The translations under genes were made by a program, and so were the position numbers. A stretch of 7,713 bases of DNA from Nitrospirota bacterium (lineage in GTDB: Bacteria; Nitrospirota; Nitrospiria; Nitrospirales; UBA8639), in the NCBI GenBank assembly GCA_029879555.1, contig JAOUQB010000105.1, positions 1-7,713 of the forward strand, read 5' to 3'. Below, piece after piece: positions 6,311 through 7,713 of the stretch (within the stretch, counting starts at the first letter, position 1; every line of letters starts with the position of its first letter). A model generated the notes under the pieces. That model searched no databases and was not told the DNA's origin. It saw only the letters and a program-made list of their open reading frames with translations.

Positions 6311-6419
6311 TATCTTTCCTTGGCTTAGCAAGCATAGGCCACTTTTTCTTATTCAGTTCCGCCTCCCAAAATTAGTCTCTCTCTAGTATTCTTTTCAGCT
6401 CATCATGGACAAAGGACCT

Positions 6420-6451
6420 AAGAAGCCTGAGGGCCCTATGGGGCTTCTTTT
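6420..6451 (+). terminator. Probable rho-independent terminator of the M23 gene
   Basis: AAGAAGCC (6420-6427) is perfectly complementary to GGCTTCTT (6442-6449), with a 14-base loop that can itself form a CCC/GGG mini-stem. The right arm runs into a T-run (6448-6451). It lies about 110 bases after the M23 stop. A second, competing stem uses bases in its loop. Confidence 0.5.
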
Positions 6452-6548
6452 GCTGTTGGTGGGCCTTCTTTAGTATTGAATTGTCAATCAAATTCACCTA
6501 GATTATTCCTTCGTAAAATTGATAAAGTTTAGTTTCTCTGTTAGCGTG

Positions 6549-6576
6549 TTGAATCATAAGTACTTCTAACTATTTT
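6549..6576 (+). promoter_or_regulatory. Candidate promoter of the oxidoreductase operon
   Basis: TTGAAT (6549-6554) and TATTTT (6571-6576) are spaced by 16 bases, each matching four of six consensus positions. The predicted start near 6583 would give a leader of about 75 bases containing the A8/T8 structure. A promoter must lie somewhere in this AT-rich stretch if the terminator upstream works, but AT-rich DNA yields such matches easily. Confidence 0.3.
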
Positions 6577-6604
6577 CCAACAATCAAGATAAATATTATT
6601 AGTC

Positions 6605-6637
6605 AAAAAAAAGACTGCATGTCAGAACGTTTTTTTT
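6605..6637 (+). repeat. Complementary A8 and T8 tracts in the leader of the beta-subunit gene
   Basis: Eight A (6605-6612) and eight T (6630-6637) can pair. The stem may continue through GAC (6613-6615) with GTC (6621-6623), leaving a six-base bulge on the right. The structure ends three bases before the ribosome-binding site AAGGAGG at 6641-6647. Pairing is visible in the sequence; function is not established. Confidence 0.4.
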
Positions 6638-6656
6638 AACAAGGAGGAGACAGATC

Positions 6657-7547
6657 ATGAGTCTCGATTATGTGAAATTTACCCCAGGCTTTGGAAAGTT
6701 TATGCCCAAAGAATATCGCGATATGGTGGAGCATGGTCCATTCGGTAAAAAAACAGCAGTATCCCAAGTTGGGACTTTCAAGGAAATCTTGGAAGAACAT
6801 CCCATGTGCGCGGGATGTGCTATGACTCTCTTTATTCGATTAGCATTTATTGCTTTTCCCAATCCTGAAGATACCATTACGGTGGGCACCGCCGGTTGTG
6901 GACGATTGGCGATTTCCCAAGCAGCTGTTCCTTTTGTCTATGGAAATTATGGAGATCAGAATGGCGTGGCCAGTGGGTTATCTCGTGGACTTCGATTACG
7001 GTTTGGAGATCGTCCCAAAGATGTGGTCGTGATGGCAGGGGATGGGGGAATGGCAGACATTGGTTTTGCTCAAACGTTGCATTCCTGGTTTCGAAAAGAA
7101 AAATTTACGACCATCATGTTGGATAACGAAGTCTATGGAAATACTGGTGGACAAGAAAGTGGAATGACCAACAAGGGGCAGGTTCTGAAGATGGCACCTT
7201 TAGGGAAAAAATTTGAAAAGATGGATATGTTAGGAATGGCTAAGGTTGCTGGTTGTGCCTATGTGGCAACGGTGGTTCCCAATAATCCAAGGCGGGTGGA
7301 AAGCGTCATTAAAAAAGCGATCTTGATTGCACGGGAAGTTGGCCCAACATATATCCAGGCCTATACCTCCTGTAACATTGAATATGCGATTCCAACAGAC
7401 CAAGTGATGCAAGATGCAAAAGACGTTGAAAATGATCGTTATAAATTCCAAGAATATATAACGGATGAAGCAAAAGAGCATTTGGCAACCCTGTATGGGT
7501 ATAAAGAGTATCTCCCAAAACCTGCAGCTGCAGTGACGAAGGGGTAA
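6657..7547 (+). CDS. 2-oxoacid:ferredoxin oxidoreductase, beta subunit (pyruvate or 2-oxoglutarate type)
   Basis: This is the thiamine-diphosphate-binding beta subunit of a multi-subunit 2-oxoacid:ferredoxin oxidoreductase, which interconverts a 2-oxoacid plus CoA with acyl-CoA plus CO2 and reduced ferredoxin. Seen in the 296 residues: the TPP motif starting at GDG (128-130) and closing at LDNEVYGNTGGQ (155-166), and four cysteines in the pattern expected for one [4Fe-4S] cluster (Cys51 and Cys54 in MCAGC, Cys81 in AGCGR, Cys239 in TSCN). About 45 residues precede the first Cys pair, longer than in archaeal KorB-type subunits. The start is fixed by an excellent AAGGAGG nine bases upstream. 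The gamma-subunit gene follows. In reductive-TCA bacteria such enzymes fix CO2 onto acetyl-CoA or succinyl-CoA; whether this one prefers pyruvate or 2-oxoglutarate cannot be read from the sequence, so no symbol is given. Confidence 0.92.
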   Translation: MSLDYVKFTPGFGKFMPKEYRDMVEHGPFGKKTAVSQVGTFKEILEEHPMCAGCAMTLFIRLAFIAFPNPEDTITVGTAGCGRLAISQAAVPFVYGNYGDQNGVASGLSRGLRLRFGDRPKDVVVMAGDGGMADIGFAQTLHSWFRKEKFTTIMLDNEVYGNTGGQESGMTNKGQVLKMAPLGKKFEKMDMLGMAKVAGCAYVATVVPNNPRRVESVIKKAILIAREVGPTYIQAYTSCNIEYAIPTDQVMQDAKDVENDRYKFQEYITDEAKEHLATLYGYKEYLPKPAAAVTKG

Positions 7548-7570
7548 CTCCTTGAGTTGGTTCGAGGAGT
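7547..7570 (+). repeat. Intercistronic hairpin between beta and gamma subunit genes
   Basis: Arms 7547-7556 and 7561-7570 form a 10-base-pair stem (eight Watson-Crick pairs, two G-U) closed by a TTGG tetraloop. It begins on the last base of the beta stop codon. No T-run follows, so it is not a terminator. A role in mRNA processing, protection or differential expression of the two subunits is possible but inferred. Confidence 0.5.
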
Positions 7571-7606
7571 GTTGGTTGCTCACATTGTGATGAGGGAGGT
7601 GTAGAG

Positions 7607-7713
7607 ATGGCTATTCGTTATAACATTCGTATGGCAGGCGTTGGTGGCCAGGGTGTGGTGACCGCATCCCACATTTTTAGTACGGCGGTCATTAATGCCG
7701 GTGGTGAAAGTAC
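7607..7713 (+). CDS. 2-oxoacid:ferredoxin oxidoreductase, gamma subunit (3' end outside window)
   Basis: Only the first 35 codons are in the window. They carry the N-terminal signature of the gamma (catalytic-domain III) subunit: a short strand IRMAGVGGQGVVTASHIF with the Gly-x-Gly-Gly-Gln-Gly motif at residues 11-16, a CoA-site-associated element of the family. The start is well supported by GAGGGAGG (7592-7599), seven bases upstream. The gene follows the beta subunit by 59 bases and is almost certainly in the same operon; alpha and delta subunits would be expected further downstream, since they are not immediately upstream of beta. The same N-terminal motif occurs in indolepyruvate oxidoreductase beta subunits, but the neighbouring gene argues for a pyruvate/2-oxoglutarate-type complex. 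Confidence 0.88.
   Translation, partial: MAIRYNIRMAGVGGQGVVTASHIFSTAVINAGGES

Larger units (their letters stand above)
6311..6656. other. Non-coding region between the M23 gene and the oxidoreductase operon
   Basis: This 346-base stretch has no credible gene on either strand. Its first part has a weak terminator-like element: TGGC (6321-6324) paired with GCCA (6338-6341), followed by five T at 6343-6347. Next come the hairpins at 6420-6471. From about 6472 it becomes markedly AT-rich and holds a candidate promoter, the paired A8/T8 tracts and the strong ribosome-binding site of the beta-subunit gene. The layout is what one expects of the end of one transcript and the regulated start of another. 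Confidence 0.7.

Noticed and set aside
7579..7594. Short imperfect palindrome with TCAC-ATT-GTGA before the gamma gene
   Set aside because: It contains a TGTGA CRP-like half-site, but the second half is absent and it lies within an operon just before a ribosome-binding site; a four-base stem is expected by chance.
1..7713. Mobile element, CRISPR array, tRNA/rRNA or a new defence system
   Set aside because: No spaced direct repeats, transposase or integrase motifs, RNA-gene structures or defence-type domains were seen; the content is housekeeping, envelope and central-metabolism genes.

Overview
The window is a stretch of ordinary bacterial chromosome, densely packed and read almost entirely on the plus strand. 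It holds nine plus-strand genes or gene parts with a recognisable frame and coding character, plus the first 35 codons of a tenth. Two outer-membrane features (lolA and a lipoprotein) indicate a diderm. The last operon encodes a multi-subunit 2-oxoacid:ferredoxin oxidoreductase with separate beta and gamma polypeptides. Together with the protein styles seen here, this suggests Nitrospirota, possibly a Nitrospira with roughly balanced GC. That assignment is an inference from protein character, not a database result.

Layout. Positions 1-1242 hold the 3' end of ftsK (DNA translocase with its gamma winged-helix domain), overlapped by 4 bases by lolA (periplasmic lipoprotein carrier). Positions 1300-1776 hold a single-domain response regulator that ends in a transmembrane helix, an unusual architecture. 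Positions 1839-2402 encode an unrecognised exported protein, followed 11 bases later by gph (phosphoglycolate phosphatase-type HAD hydrolase, 2414-3061). After a 120-base gap comes thrH (3182-3802), a second HAD phosphatase that acts on phosphoserine and can transfer phosphate to homoserine. A lipoprotein of unknown function (3970-4722), cutA (4929-5261) and a membrane-anchored M23 peptidase (5327-6310) follow as loosely spaced units. Positions 6311-6656 are non-coding and AT-rich, with terminator-like hairpins and a structured leader. The oxidoreductase operon then starts with the beta subunit (6657-7547), followed after an intercistronic hairpin by the gamma subunit (7607 to beyond the window edge).

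How the genes fit together. FtsK, LolA, the lipoprotein and the M23 peptidase all concern division, envelope biogenesis and peptidoglycan turnover. LolA is the carrier that would deliver lipoproteins such as the one at 3970, whose residue after the lipobox Cys is Leu and therefore compatible with outer-membrane sorting under the E. coli rule. Gph and ThrH are metabolite phosphatases. The oxidoreductase belongs to central carbon metabolism; in reductive-TCA-cycle bacteria this enzyme class carboxylates acetyl-CoA or succinyl-CoA using reduced ferredoxin.

I saw no mobile element, CRISPR array, tRNA or rRNA, and no defence or other accessory island. The points most worth a second look are the tail-anchored receiver protein, the hairpin over its ribosome-binding site, the intercistronic hairpin in the oxidoreductase operon and the competing stems before that operon.
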